Positions 44,772 to 53,621 of a DNA stretch of 64,000 nucleotides are shown here, piece after piece. The stretch lies in assembly GCA_016861345.1 (NCBI GenBank), contig BOLD01000003.1, forward strand, positions 184,648-248,647, read 5' to 3'. The stretch is from Oligoflexia bacterium (GTDB lineage: Bacteria > Bdellovibrionota > Bdellovibrionia > Bdellovibrionales > Bdellovibrionaceae). Made by a program: the position numbers and the translations under genes. The notes under the pieces are model-generated. The model had not been told where the DNA came from and made no database searches. It was given only the letters and a program-made list of their open reading frames with translations. Numbering within the stretch: the first letter of the stretch is position 1; every line of letters begins with the position of its first letter.

Positions 44772-45214
44772 AATATATATTAACTCTATGTTTATTATTT
44801 TTTTCAAGCCTCCCAATTGCGGCAGAAGAACATGAGCATGAAGGTCATGGTGATCATGATGAGGCAGGCGCAAATATTGGTCCTGATAAAGGTATATTAG
44901 AAAAATCAAAGGAAGGGATAAAGTTATCAAAGGAAGCTGTCGAGACAATGGCAATTAAAGCCATGGATATTGGATCTCAATCAGTATCTATTCCAGTATC
45001 TGCCCTTGTTAAAATAAAAGATGAAAAATACGTCTATCGACTTAGAAATGGTTGGTTTAAGCGAGTAGAAATTCAAGTCGTTCAAAAAAATGGCAATACC
45101 TTGACTGTAATAATCAGTGATTTTGTAGCTGGTGATAAAATTGTAACTGATGGGCTTGGGTTTTTAAGAACATCTGATGTTTTTTCTGAAGAGGGTGCAA
45201 CTCATTCACACTAA
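44768..45214 (+). CDS. Short RND periplasmic adaptor (CzcB/CusB-like, reduced)
   Basis: 148 residues with signal peptide (cleavage near PIAAEEH), a His-rich N terminus (EEHEHEGHGDHDEAG) and only the beta-barrel/membrane-proximal part of an adaptor (SVSIPVSALVKIKDEKYVYR, NTLTVIISDFVAGDKIVTDG). The helical hairpin and lipoyl domain present in standard adaptors (about 350-400 residues) are missing. The tail again has a GATHSH histidine pair. Either a naturally minimal adaptor or a derived one; it is uninterrupted and in frame. Confidence 0.72.
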   Translation: MKYILTLCLLFFSSLPIAAEEHEHEGHGDHDEAGANIGPDKGILEKSKEGIKLSKEAVETMAIKAMDIGSQSVSIPVSALVKIKDEKYVYRLRNGWFKRVEIQVVQKNGNTLTVIISDFVAGDKIVTDGLGFLRTSDVFSEEGATHSH

Positions 45215-45229
45215 TTTGGGGTTTTATTT

Positions 45230-48200
45230 ATGATGAACAAAATGATTCAATTTTCCGTCTATAATCGAGGGGTCGTATTATTTTTAACGGTGCTCCTCGT
45301 CCTGGCGGGTATCTATAGCTTTCAGCAATTACCTATTGATGCTGTTCCTGACATTACAAACAACCAGGTACAGGTTAATACTACAATTGATGGTCTTGTT
45401 CCTGAAGAGATTGAAAGAACGATCACTTTTCCTATCGAGTCTGCCATGCGAGGCATGGCAGGAGTTCAGCAAGTTCGATCAATTACACGTTTTGGTCTTT
45501 CACAGGTTACTGTCGTTTTTAAAGATAGCGTTGATATCTATCGCGCTCGACAATTGGTCTCGGAGAGACTTCAATCCATTGCAGGAGACCTTCCCCCAGG
45601 GGCGAAGCCAGGTCTAGGACCGATTTCTTCTGGCCTTGGGGAAATTTACCAATTTGTAATTGATTATAAAGAGGTCAAACAGGGGCAAGAGCGTATTGAG
45701 CAGCTTATGGAGATAAAGGCTTTGCAAGATTGGTTTGTGAAGCCCAGGCTGTTGACAGTTGAGGGTGTTGCGGAAATCAACACGACTGGCGGTTTCGAAA
45801 GACAATTCCACATTCAGCCAGATCCCAAAAAAATGGCTACATATCGCGTGCATTTCGGCGAAATTCTAGAAGCGCTTAAAAAAGTGAATAAAAACGTGGG
45901 CGGAGGGTATGTCGAACAGACAGCCGAGCAGTTTTTAGTTCAGGGCGTGGGGTTGCTTCGCTCTATTCATGATATTAAGCAAGTCCCAGTTAAAACACTC
46001 GATAGTTTTCGTGTTATTCGAATTGAAGATATTGCGGACGTTAAATTAGGTCGAGAACTTCGTACAGGGGCAGCTACATACAATGGACGCGAAGTCGTTC
46101 TTGGCACGGTGATGATGTTGCTCGGTGAAAACAGCCGAACAGTAGCTTTAAGGGTAGATGAAAAAGTTAAAGAGATCCAGAGTACACTACCTGATGGGGT
46201 TGAGCTTAAGACAGTTTATGATCGCTCTCAGTTGGTAAACGCAACACTTAGTACTGTTGAACATAATCTGGTCATGGGGGCTGTGCTAGTCATAGTGATT
46301 TTATTATTTCTATTAGGCAATGCTCGAGCAGCCTTAGTGACGGCGTTGATCATTCCATTTTCTTTGCTTGCAACCTTTTTGTTTATGAAGCCTCTCGGAA
46401 TTTCAGGAAACTTAATGAGCTTAGGGGCTCTCGATTTTGGCATTATTGTCGATGGAACAGTTATTGTCATTGATAACTGTGTTCGACTCATTCATGAGCG
46501 GACAAAAATTTTGGGAAGAAAATTAAGTATTTCCGAGGTGCAGGATGCAATTGTTGAGGCGACAATTGAAATTCGACAAGCTGCGGGCTTTGGTCAGTTA
46601 TTAGTTGTTGTCGTTTTTCTTCCAGTATTTGCATTGACAGGGATTGAAGGAAAGATGTTTGTGCCGATGGCGTCGACATTTGTGATTGCTGTACTAGCGG
46701 CATTGGCATTAAGTTTTACGACTGTACCAGCCTTGGCAAGTTTACTTTTATCTTCAGATTCCGAAGACAAAGAGCCTCGTTTAATGGGGATCTTTCGAAA
46801 GCAGTATTTGCCTGTGCTTGAATTCGGAATTCTTCATAAAAGAAAGACTATCGCCGCAGCTGTAGTCGCGGTACTTGTAGGCATTGTATTATTTGCGACA
46901 AGAGGCTCCGAATTTCTTCCTCAGTTAAGTGAGGGTTCTTTTGCCTTTCATATGATTCGTCCTGTAAATGTCAGTTTAACACAATCTGTAGAGTTCCAAG
47001 AAAAAGCAGATAAGCTTGTGCAAGAGTTTTCTGAAGTTGAGCATGTCTTTTCAAGAATTGGAACTTCTGAGGTTGCAACTGATCCAATGGGGGTAAATGT
47101 CGCTGATACCTACATGATGTTAAAGCCCCGTTCAGAATGGCCTAAGGAAGGCTGGCGTGCGAAAACATATGAAGAATTAGTTCAGGCTATTATGGCAAAG
47201 CTGGAAAAATATTTGCCCGGCCAAAGCTATTTGGCTTCGCAGCCTATTCAGATGCGATTTAATGAGCTTCTTGAGGGTACACGAGCAGATGTTGCCGTGA
47301 AGATTTACGGACCTGACTTAAAAACATTGATGAATTTGGGGCAAGAAGTGCAGGAAGTTGTACAAACTGTCCCTGGCGCTGGAGATGTCGAATCGGATAT
47401 GGCTGGAACTTCTCCTGTTTATAAAATTATTCCAAAATCTGATTTATTAACAAAGTATGGCGCGAACCTTTCTGATGTTTTAGAGACAATATCAGTAGCT
47501 CTTGGTGGAGAAGAGGCAGGTTATATTTATACGGGTGAAAGAAAGTATCCTTTAATTGTAAGATTAAGCGATAAGGATAGGGCAGATATTGAAACAATCG
47601 AAAACTTGCCTGTTGGGCTTTCAGGTAATGCAACGACACCCCTATCAAGCTTAGCTAAAATGAATTTTCAAGAGACCTTTGGCTCTGTTAACCGCGAGAA
47701 CTCTTCTCGTAGGTCAACTGTGATGATCAATCTACGAGGGAGAGACACTGAGTCCTTTGTCAATGAAGCTCAACATAAAGTTTCAGAAAAAATTAAAATG
47801 CCAGAAGGATATTTTATTGAATGGGGCGGAAATTTTAAAAACCTGAAACAGGCAAAACAGCGATTATTCATTCTGACGCCAGTTGCTCTCATAATCATTT
47901 TGGCTATGATTTATGCTGCATTTGGAAGCCTTCCTCAGACTTTTCTTATTTTTAGTTGCGTACCCCTTGCCTTAGTTGGTGGCATAATCAGTTTAATGAT
48001 CCGTGGTCTTCCATTTAGTATTTCAGCTGGAATTGGCTTTATTGCCCTTTCGGGGATTGCAGTTTTAAATGGAGTTGTTCTGGTCAATTATTTTAATCAG
48101 CTAAGAACAACAGAGGGTTTAACTGGAGTTGCTCTAATTCGAAAGGCCACAATGATTCGATTAAGGCCAGTTCTTATGACGGCCTTGGTTGCGATCTTTG

Positions 48201-48376
48201 GTTTTATTCCGATGATGATATCCACCGGAGTCGGGTCTGAAGTTCAAAGGCCTCTTGCCACGGTGGTTATCGGCGGGATCATCTCATCCACGTTATTAAC
48301 GTTGGTTGTGCTTCCTGTTTTATATCTTGTATTTGAAAAGTATATGCAAAAATTTAGTCAAAAATTTTCTCACTAA
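45230..48376 (+). CDS. czcA: HME-type RND heavy-metal efflux pump (CzcA-like)
   Basis: 1048-residue inner-membrane proton/metal antiporter with the RND duplication: two sets of transmembrane helices and two large periplasmic loops. The HME signature DFGIIVDGTVIVIDN (about 400) is close to the CzcA/HME1 type (DFGxxxDGAVVIVEN), indicating Zn/Co/Cd rather than Cu/Ag. The periplasmic loop motif SAMRGMAGVQQVRSITRFG is typical. It would export metal together with CzcC and the short adaptor. Confidence 0.92.
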   Translation: MMNKMIQFSVYNRGVVLFLTVLLVLAGIYSFQQLPIDAVPDITNNQVQVNTTIDGLVPEEIERTITFPIESAMRGMAGVQQVRSITRFGLSQVTVVFKDSVDIYRARQLVSERLQSIAGDLPPGAKPGLGPISSGLGEIYQFVIDYKEVKQGQERIEQLMEIKALQDWFVKPRLLTVEGVAEINTTGGFERQFHIQPDPKKMATYRVHFGEILEALKKVNKNVGGGYVEQTAEQFLVQGVGLLRSIHDIKQVPVKTLDSFRVIRIEDIADVKLGRELRTGAATYNGREVVLGTVMMLLGENSRTVALRVDEKVKEIQSTLPDGVELKTVYDRSQLVNATLSTVEHNLVMGAVLVIVILLFLLGNARAALVTALIIPFSLLATFLFMKPLGISGNLMSLGALDFGIIVDGTVIVIDNCVRLIHERTKILGRKLSISEVQDAIVEATIEIRQAAGFGQLLVVVVFLPVFALTGIEGKMFVPMASTFVIAVLAALALSFTTVPALASLLLSSDSEDKEPRLMGIFRKQYLPVLEFGILHKRKTIAAAVVAVLVGIVLFATRGSEFLPQLSEGSFAFHMIRPVNVSLTQSVEFQEKADKLVQEFSEVEHVFSRIGTSEVATDPMGVNVADTYMMLKPRSEWPKEGWRAKTYEELVQAIMAKLEKYLPGQSYLASQPIQMRFNELLEGTRADVAVKIYGPDLKTLMNLGQEVQEVVQTVPGAGDVESDMAGTSPVYKIIPKSDLLTKYGANLSDVLETISVALGGEEAGYIYTGERKYPLIVRLSDKDRADIETIENLPVGLSGNATTPLSSLAKMNFQETFGSVNRENSSRRSTVMINLRGRDTESFVNEAQHKVSEKIKMPEGYFIEWGGNFKNLKQAKQRLFILTPVALIIILAMIYAAFGSLPQTFLIFSCVPLALVGGIISLMIRGLPFSISAGIGFIALSGIAVLNGVVLVNYFNQLRTTEGLTGVALIRKATMIRLRPVLMTALVAIFGFIPMMISTGVGSEVQRPLATVVIGGIISSTLLTLVVLPVLYLVFEKYMQKFSQKFSH

Positions 48377-48389
48377 AGGGGGAGTCGTT

Positions 48390-49040
48390 ATGAAGTTAAA
48401 AATCATTATCACATCACTTTGTCTGGCTGCACTTATTGGCTGCGACCAAAAGGGGACTACAGATAGCACGCGTGAGCGTGCAAAGGCAGAGCAAGAGGCT
48501 AACAACGATGTCGAAAATCTCAACTTGGCTCAAAAGGCTCGAAAAATGGAATCTGATTTATCGGATAGGCATTATTTTTATAGTGCTCTTGAGGGGCAGT
48601 ACCTTGGAAAAGTAAAAGTTGAGAATGAGTTTTACAATATTAAGTTTAACTTAGTAAAAAGCTTGCCTCAATACAAAGGTGATCGGGTTCGGCAGCTGAG
48701 CGAAATTGAAAATGATTTGAACAATCTATTCTTTCATATTCAGGTCATACAATGGCATCCAGCAGATATGGCATCTGCCGTTGGCTGTCGAGTTAGTCAG
48801 ATTCGGCCAGATATGGCAAATGGCGTTCTCGCTATTGCTTCGAGTGAATGTGTAAATCTCTATACCATCAATTTAAGTGACCTCTTGGCAGATATAAACT
48901 CTGATCTTAATGAGAAGGCACGAAGTGTTGCCGAAAAACTTATAAATAAAGAGATCAGCAGAGTTGAGGCATTGGTTGGAAATGTTCAGCCGTCAACGAA
49001 TGCAAATACGTATCAATTTTCAGTTCAGCGTGTGAAGTAA
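48390..49040 (+). CDS. Lipoprotein starting the cargo operon
   Basis: 216 residues with lipobox (ALIGCDQ). The ATG at 48390 follows GGGGGAGTCGTT. The rest is helical and charged; no family recognised. It is separated by only about 13 bases from czcA and starts a run of tightly spaced genes. Confidence 0.7.
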   Translation: MKLKIIITSLCLAALIGCDQKGTTDSTRERAKAEQEANNDVENLNLAQKARKMESDLSDRHYFYSALEGQYLGKVKVENEFYNIKFNLVKSLPQYKGDRVRQLSEIENDLNNLFFHIQVIQWHPADMASAVGCRVSQIRPDMANGVLAIASSECVNLYTINLSDLLADINSDLNEKARSVAEKLINKEISRVEALVGNVQPSTNANTYQFSVQRVK

Positions 49041-49047
49041 GGTGTTT

Positions 49048-50298
49048 ATGAAAAAGATAATTCTATTGATATGTTTAATATCGACTCAGGTTTTTGCCGG
49101 AGACAAAACAGCAATCCAGCTAGGGGACGTAGTTAAGAGAGTAAGCGAAAAAAACTATAATGTCTATGAAAATGCCCTTAAGGTTTATCAAGCCAAGACA
49201 AGTATTGAAAAAGCAAGAGCTGACCTTTTGCCTCGTTTGAATATCTGGAGTATCGCAAAGATCATTATTGATCCAGCTTCGATACTTGATCAAATGTCCG
49301 ATATTGCCCCATTTCTGGTTCCAGCGAACTGGTTTCGCCTGGAAGAAGTCAAACTATTATATTTAGCAGAAAAAGAAGGTTATCGTGCCCTTTGGGGAAA
49401 CGAAGTTCACCAAGCGAAGATTCTTTATGGTCACCTTGTTTTTGATGAAATTTTATTAAGACACATTCAGGATAGTATTGTCGAGATGGATCGTGTTCAT
49501 CGTATCGTGAAAACACGAGAGGCCTTTGGTGGTGTTAAACAGGGTGCGGCTCGAGATATTGAAATTAAAATTTTGGGCCTTCACGAGGATGAGCAGAATT
49601 TGCAGGTCCTATTAAAAGAAGAACGAGATCAGCTTTCGTATGTCTTGGGATTTTCCTCCGATGTTGAGTTGCTTTTATCTCCGGTTCCAATGCCTGATTT
49701 TACTAATCTTAAGCCAATTCAAAGTAAGGAATATGAATTCCGAGTCTTATCTATGAGCCCCGAACGCCGACAGTTCGATCACTTTCTATCTGCGCTTTCA
49801 CAGGTTAAAAAAGAGATTGAATATTCATTTTTGGGCTCAAGTAGTATGAGTCGCGGAGTGGCTGGTGGGATTTTTGATAATCTACCAAATGGAAACGGTA
49901 TTGGATTAGGAAATGGAGCAGCACTAAAAATTGTTGATGCGCAAAAAGAACTAATGAAAACTCAAAAGTTAGGTGTCGAAGAAACTTTGAAGCGTCAACT
50001 TCGTGCTGTGACCAATCAATTTAATTCGGATGTGCTTAATTTTAATAACTTCAAGCGACGGGTTGAATTGTCGCAAGATAGTAAGAACGCACTATTGAGA
50101 AGAATTCAGCTTGGTGAAAATGTTGATGTATTAGAGTTATCTGAAGTTTCGCGTAACCAAATTCAGGCAGAAACTGCCCTAATTGCAGTGCAGTTTCGTA
50201 CGATTATCGGATTTGATCGCTTTAACAGACTGATATTTAATGAAGACTATTCCATGAATCCACCTGTAATCGATTCTTTGAAGGGGGTTAAGCCATGA
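49048..50298 (+). CDS. Second TolC-like outer-membrane protein
   Basis: 416 residues with a signal peptide (cleavage near VFAGDK). Long helices (KVYQAKTSIEKARADLLPRL, VDVLELSEVSRNQIQAETAL) match the outer-membrane-factor layout. It differs from the czcC-like protein and has its own upstream lipoprotein, so it may serve a different exporter. It overlaps the next lipoprotein gene by ATGA. Confidence 0.72.
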   Translation: MKKIILLICLISTQVFAGDKTAIQLGDVVKRVSEKNYNVYENALKVYQAKTSIEKARADLLPRLNIWSIAKIIIDPASILDQMSDIAPFLVPANWFRLEEVKLLYLAEKEGYRALWGNEVHQAKILYGHLVFDEILLRHIQDSIVEMDRVHRIVKTREAFGGVKQGAARDIEIKILGLHEDEQNLQVLLKEERDQLSYVLGFSSDVELLLSPVPMPDFTNLKPIQSKEYEFRVLSMSPERRQFDHFLSALSQVKKEIEYSFLGSSSMSRGVAGGIFDNLPNGNGIGLGNGAALKIVDAQKELMKTQKLGVEETLKRQLRAVTNQFNSDVLNFNNFKRRVELSQDSKNALLRRIQLGENVDVLELSEVSRNQIQAETALIAVQFRTIIGFDRFNRLIFNEDYSMNPPVIDSLKGVKP

Positions 50299-50744
50299 AA
50301 AACATATTAGTATTAATGACCTGTATGTTGATATTAACTGGATGTCCGAATGAGAAAGAAATTAAAGAAACAACAGATAGTCTTTTGCAAAAAAAGATCG
50401 AAGCGATGAAGGCTATTGGCTCAGCTGATTTTAGTTTTGAGGGATTAATGAAATCGCAGGATTATTTTTTTGATTTTTCTGAAAAAGTCCATTTGATGAA
50501 AGAGGATGATAAAGTCAGAGCTAGAATCAAAAAAATGATCAAGACAAACGGAGCCGATTCATTCTGCAGTGACTTTGTTTTGCCATTAAGGACTTGGCAG
50601 GAGTTATCTAAGTATTGCCAAGGTGCTGGGCCAAATAAGTGTTCGACGGATATGGTGGAATATCAAATGATTTTGAATAAGTTTTTTGATCTTATTGGTA
50701 ATGATTTGGCAAGTTCCTTAAAGAATAATCAAAATTGTAATTAG
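50295..50744 (+). CDS. Small lipoprotein
   Basis: 149 residues with lipobox (ILTGCPN). Helical with two cysteine pairs in the second half (DSFCSDF, KYCQGA, NKCSTD). It overlaps the outer-membrane-factor gene. Unknown function. Confidence 0.65.
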   Translation: MKNILVLMTCMLILTGCPNEKEIKETTDSLLQKKIEAMKAIGSADFSFEGLMKSQDYFFDFSEKVHLMKEDDKVRARIKKMIKTNGADSFCSDFVLPLRTWQELSKYCQGAGPNKCSTDMVEYQMILNKFFDLIGNDLASSLKNNQNCN

Positions 50745-50752
50745 GGGGTTTT

Positions 50753-51070
50753 GTGAAAATATTTTTAGCTATTTTGTTCTTTAGCGGAGCAGTATTGGCA
50801 GATAATGATATTGAACTCAAAATTGACTGGGTTCAAAATGTTGCAAAAAGTTCGGTTCTGGAGGTTTGTGGTAAGGCTAATTCGAAGTCAGGAAAGTGGC
50901 CCTTATTAATCTCTGTTACACATGGTGAGTCGGTATTTTCAACTTTAACATCGAAGGATCATAGATTCTGTCTTCTATTGGCACGACAGACGTGGGATGG
51001 AAAGGTGACAGCTGATGCCTCATCGATGGATCAAAAGTCAACTTCAACTCAAACACTTAATCTTAAATAG
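50753..51070 (+). CDS. Small secreted protein, beta-rich
   Basis: 105 residues. GTG start at 50753 after TTAGGGGGTT; signal peptide ends near VLADND. The mature part has an Ig-like look (SSVLEVCGKANSKSGKWPL, DGKVTADASSMDQKS). No family named. Confidence 0.6.
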   Translation: MKIFLAILFFSGAVLADNDIELKIDWVQNVAKSSVLEVCGKANSKSGKWPLLISVTHGESVFSTLTSKDHRFCLLLARQTWDGKVTADASSMDQKSTSTQTLNLK

Positions 51071-51078
51071 GAAGAATT

Positions 51079-51330
51079 ATGAAGCAATACATTTTAGCAG
51101 TTCTCATTTTGGTTTCAATATCAGCATTTGCCAAAAAAGAATCTATTAACTGGAAAGTTTGTGATAAGGAACTGAAAGAATTCTGTACGACGGTGACAGA
51201 AGATAGTGAAAAACATGAATGTCTTGAAGAGGCTCCGAAAGGCAAGATTTCTAAAGCTTGTGAGGAGTTCAATCATGGACTTGAAAAGAATTTTTCAGAT
51301 AAACATGATAAAAAAGGTCATTCTCATTAA
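51079..51330 (+). CDS. Small secreted Cys-rich protein
   Basis: 83 residues with a signal peptide (cleavage near SAFAKKE). Four cysteines spaced WKVCDKELKEFC ... HECLEEAPKGKISKAC resemble the GLG1/cysteine-rich repeat pattern. The C terminus is His-rich (KHDKKGHSH). May bind metal; the fold match is tentative. Confidence 0.6.
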   Translation: MKQYILAVLILVSISAFAKKESINWKVCDKELKEFCTTVTEDSEKHECLEEAPKGKISKACEEFNHGLEKNFSDKHDKKGHSH

Positions 51331-51356
51331 GAATGAACATGAAGTGGAGAATTAAA

Positions 51357-51758
51357 ATGAAAAATATATTTTTGGTATGCAGTTTCTGTACTTTGGTTCA
51401 ATCGACAAGTTTTGCAAGTACATTCTTGGGCAAAGTGGGACCTTTTTATCAAGATGAAATGAGTACAGAGACAGCTTTGATCAAACACTGTATTCCCGTT
51501 AAAAAAAATCTTCAGTGTTATGTCGAGAAATCAAGTGCAAACCATATCCCACGAATTAAATTTGATTTTGTGACCTTGACTTACGAATCTGGTTTTCAAG
51601 AGACAATTGAGGGTGCTGCACTTGGATCAGTTCGGGGCTTTAATGTTGAGCCTGATTCAGAAAATGGTTGCTTAAAGAACGTGACATTAAGGGCATCTGA
51701 TACTGGATTCAATCCTGGCCATCAAAATGTATCCTATGTCGAAATTTGGGCTGATTAA
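51357..51758 (+). CDS. Small secreted protein
   Basis: 133 residues with a signal peptide (cleavage near SFASTF). ATG 51357 follows GTGGAGAATTA. Three cysteines lie in the mature chain (KHCIPV, LQCYVEK, GCLKNV). No family recognised. Confidence 0.6.
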   Translation: MKNIFLVCSFCTLVQSTSFASTFLGKVGPFYQDEMSTETALIKHCIPVKKNLQCYVEKSSANHIPRIKFDFVTLTYESGFQETIEGAALGSVRGFNVEPDSENGCLKNVTLRASDTGFNPGHQNVSYVEIWAD

Positions 51759-51770
51759 CAGGGGTGTGAT

Positions 51771-52163
51771 ATGAGTAAATTTTCTTTTATTATTTTTGTA
51801 TATATGACTGGGGCCTTCAATTTTGCTCAGGCGTCAGTTTCGAAAATGACTTGCCAAGTTTTTAACAACGCGAATGAACAAGTGACAAAAGCGATTAGAT
51901 TTGCAGCCTCGAGTAGAGCATCTCACCCGCTACCTGTAGTTGATGACAAAGTTCTGTATTTACGATGGTCTTATTACACAGAGCCCGTTTCCTTATCTTT
52001 AGTTGAAAATCCAGATTATCCTTGGAGTTTTCCATGGCGAATGAAGACGCTTGCAAAAGGAGAAATCGGAAGCAAAATTGATGGAAAAATTAGCGGATCA
52101 TTTGATTTGAGTATGATTCAAGATGGCATGCGACTTATTTGTGAGCAAGATTGCAATAATTAA
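51771..52163 (+). CDS. Small secreted protein
   Basis: 130 residues with a signal peptide (cleavage near AQASVSK). Cysteines in KMTCQVF and LICEQDC suggest one or two disulfides. It follows the previous gene by 12 bases. Unknown function. Confidence 0.6.
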   Translation: MSKFSFIIFVYMTGAFNFAQASVSKMTCQVFNNANEQVTKAIRFAASSRASHPLPVVDDKVLYLRWSYYTEPVSLSLVENPDYPWSFPWRMKTLAKGEIGSKIDGKISGSFDLSMIQDGMRLICEQDCNN

Positions 52164-52185
52164 GTGTGATATCTAAGAGGTTTAT

Positions 52186-52518
52186 ATGAGCACAATGTTG
52201 TTAAGTTCCATTTTAATTGTTATTGGCGCTTCAGCATGGGGATTTTCATCGAAGTATAATATTAGGTTAACATCCGAGTCAGAGATCGAGAATTGTTTAA
52301 ATGTTCTACCTGATATTATGACAAGTTTAAATGCTATTGTCTTTGCTAGAGGTGGAACTATTAAAGTTAGCGAACTCTCTGCAGAAGTAACTCGTGAGTC
52401 AAGAAAAGTAAAATGTCACTATTCTTATTCCGGTGTGGGTACTTTGCACAAAAATGATGGGAAGCAAGAGCAGATTAGTTTTAAGGGCACTGCATTTGGG
52501 GATTGTATTAATAAGTAG
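52186..52518 (+). CDS. Small secreted protein at the end of the operon
   Basis: 110 residues with a short signal-like N terminus and a compact body (KVSELSAEVTRESRKVKCHY). Two to three cysteines. It is the last gene of the eight-gene run, and about 80 bases without a gene follow. Unknown function. Confidence 0.55.
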   Translation: MSTMLLSSILIVIGASAWGFSSKYNIRLTSESEIENCLNVLPDIMTSLNAIVFARGGTIKVSELSAEVTRESRKVKCHYSYSGVGTLHKNDGKQEQISFKGTAFGDCINK

Positions 52519-52596
52519 ATTTGAGTTGCGGTAGTTGAGACTTGCGTCGACATGACTCTCTTCTTGAGCCAAGTTACCTCTCCGTGAAGTCAAAGA

Positions 52597-53361
52597 CTAT
52601 ATTGTTATTTTAGACTTTGCTTTGTCTGGCAAAATACAAACTTTGCCGGCACGGTTTTCAGTTTTTACGGCAAGGGCGATATCAATATCACTTGTCGCAA
52701 TTGCTTCAAACTTTGAAGAGAAAAACATATTCAAGATCATTGCATCTGCGCTGGATACCCCATGGCTGCTCATTAGGCGAGATACACCATCCCAATCAGG
52801 TTTTTCATTTAAGTGAAGCCGTTGATCTTCTTCACGAAGGCTTAGGAAGTTTAAGTTTAGTGCGGATTTTGTATCGAGCCAAATATTGACTAGCTTGTCG
52901 CCAATTCTATCTTCGCAGAGTTCATGCCAGAGATTATTTTTTGTCCCATAAACATGAAGCATTTCCAGTTTAATTTCCTTTATCTCAGCTTCACTTAGAC
53001 GAAGTGGTGAGTCAGGATTGTTTTTTTGTCGTCTTTCATACTTGTTTCGATAGGTTGTTAACATGCTCGCTAAAGTCGATGGAAGTAGATCCTTTTGACA
53101 ATCTTTTTCAAAGTCTAAAATGGCCTCGGAAAATAAAATCCTTCTGTGAATTTCAAGAAATTCAGACCGAACATTGACATTACAATAAAGTGGAATCTTA
53201 TTTTCTATAACTAGATCTATGAAATCCAATGCGACTTCATTAAATTTATCCAATTCGTATGTGGCTGAAATAAGAATGTTTGTATCTACGATTATTCCAT
53301 TTTTTAAGTTGGGTATTTTTTTTAAGAGATTACCCAAGTCGCTATACCCCCAGATGTTCAT
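52597..53361 (-). CDS. PIN-domain protein (toxin candidate)
   Basis: 254 residues with a PIN-type nuclease layout: Asp in GIIVDTNILIS, Glu in NVRSEFLE, Asp in VSSADAMIL and Asp in ATSDIDIA. It immediately follows (TAAATG, no gap) a 62-residue basic gene, as in VapBC-like pairs, although it is longer than VapC (about 130). It may cleave RNA. Confidence 0.78.
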   Translation of the reverse strand: MNIWGYSDLGNLLKKIPNLKNGIIVDTNILISATYELDKFNEVALDFIDLVIENKIPLYCNVNVRSEFLEIHRRILFSEAILDFEKDCQKDLLPSTLASMLTTYRNKYERRQKNNPDSPLRLSEAEIKEIKLEMLHVYGTKNNLWHELCEDRIGDKLVNIWLDTKSALNLNFLSLREEDQRLHLNEKPDWDGVSRLMSSHGVSSADAMILNMFFSSKFEAIATSDIDIALAVKTENRAGKVCILPDKAKSKITI

Positions 53362-53550
53362 TTATACGTCCATGTCCTTGACGGGTTTCGCTACTTTTTT
53401 ATTCGCACCATTATTTCTATTATTTTCGTAATTCTCTTTTACAATCTCGAAGACTTCTTTAGAAAGTGGCTTTTTGCGTAGTTCAGTGAGTTTTTTTGCT
53501 ACTTCTCGTAGTGCGCCCTTTTTTCCTATCTTTGGGGTTTGGTCATTCAT
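53362..53550 (-). CDS. Small basic protein before the PIN gene (antitoxin candidate)
   Basis: 62 residues, rich in Lys and Asn, with AAGGAGTACAT before the ATG. Directly adjacent upstream of the PIN-domain gene in the same operon. No conserved antitoxin motif was recognised; the role is inferred from position. Confidence 0.55.
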   Translation of the reverse strand: MNDQTPKIGKKGALREVAKKLTELRKKPLSKEVFEIVKENYENNRNNGANKKVAKPVKDMDV

Positions 53551-53621
53551 ATGTACTCCTTTGCTCGGTTAATATAACACATATTTTATCTTTGTAACAT
53601 GCTGATTTCATTGATTTTAGA

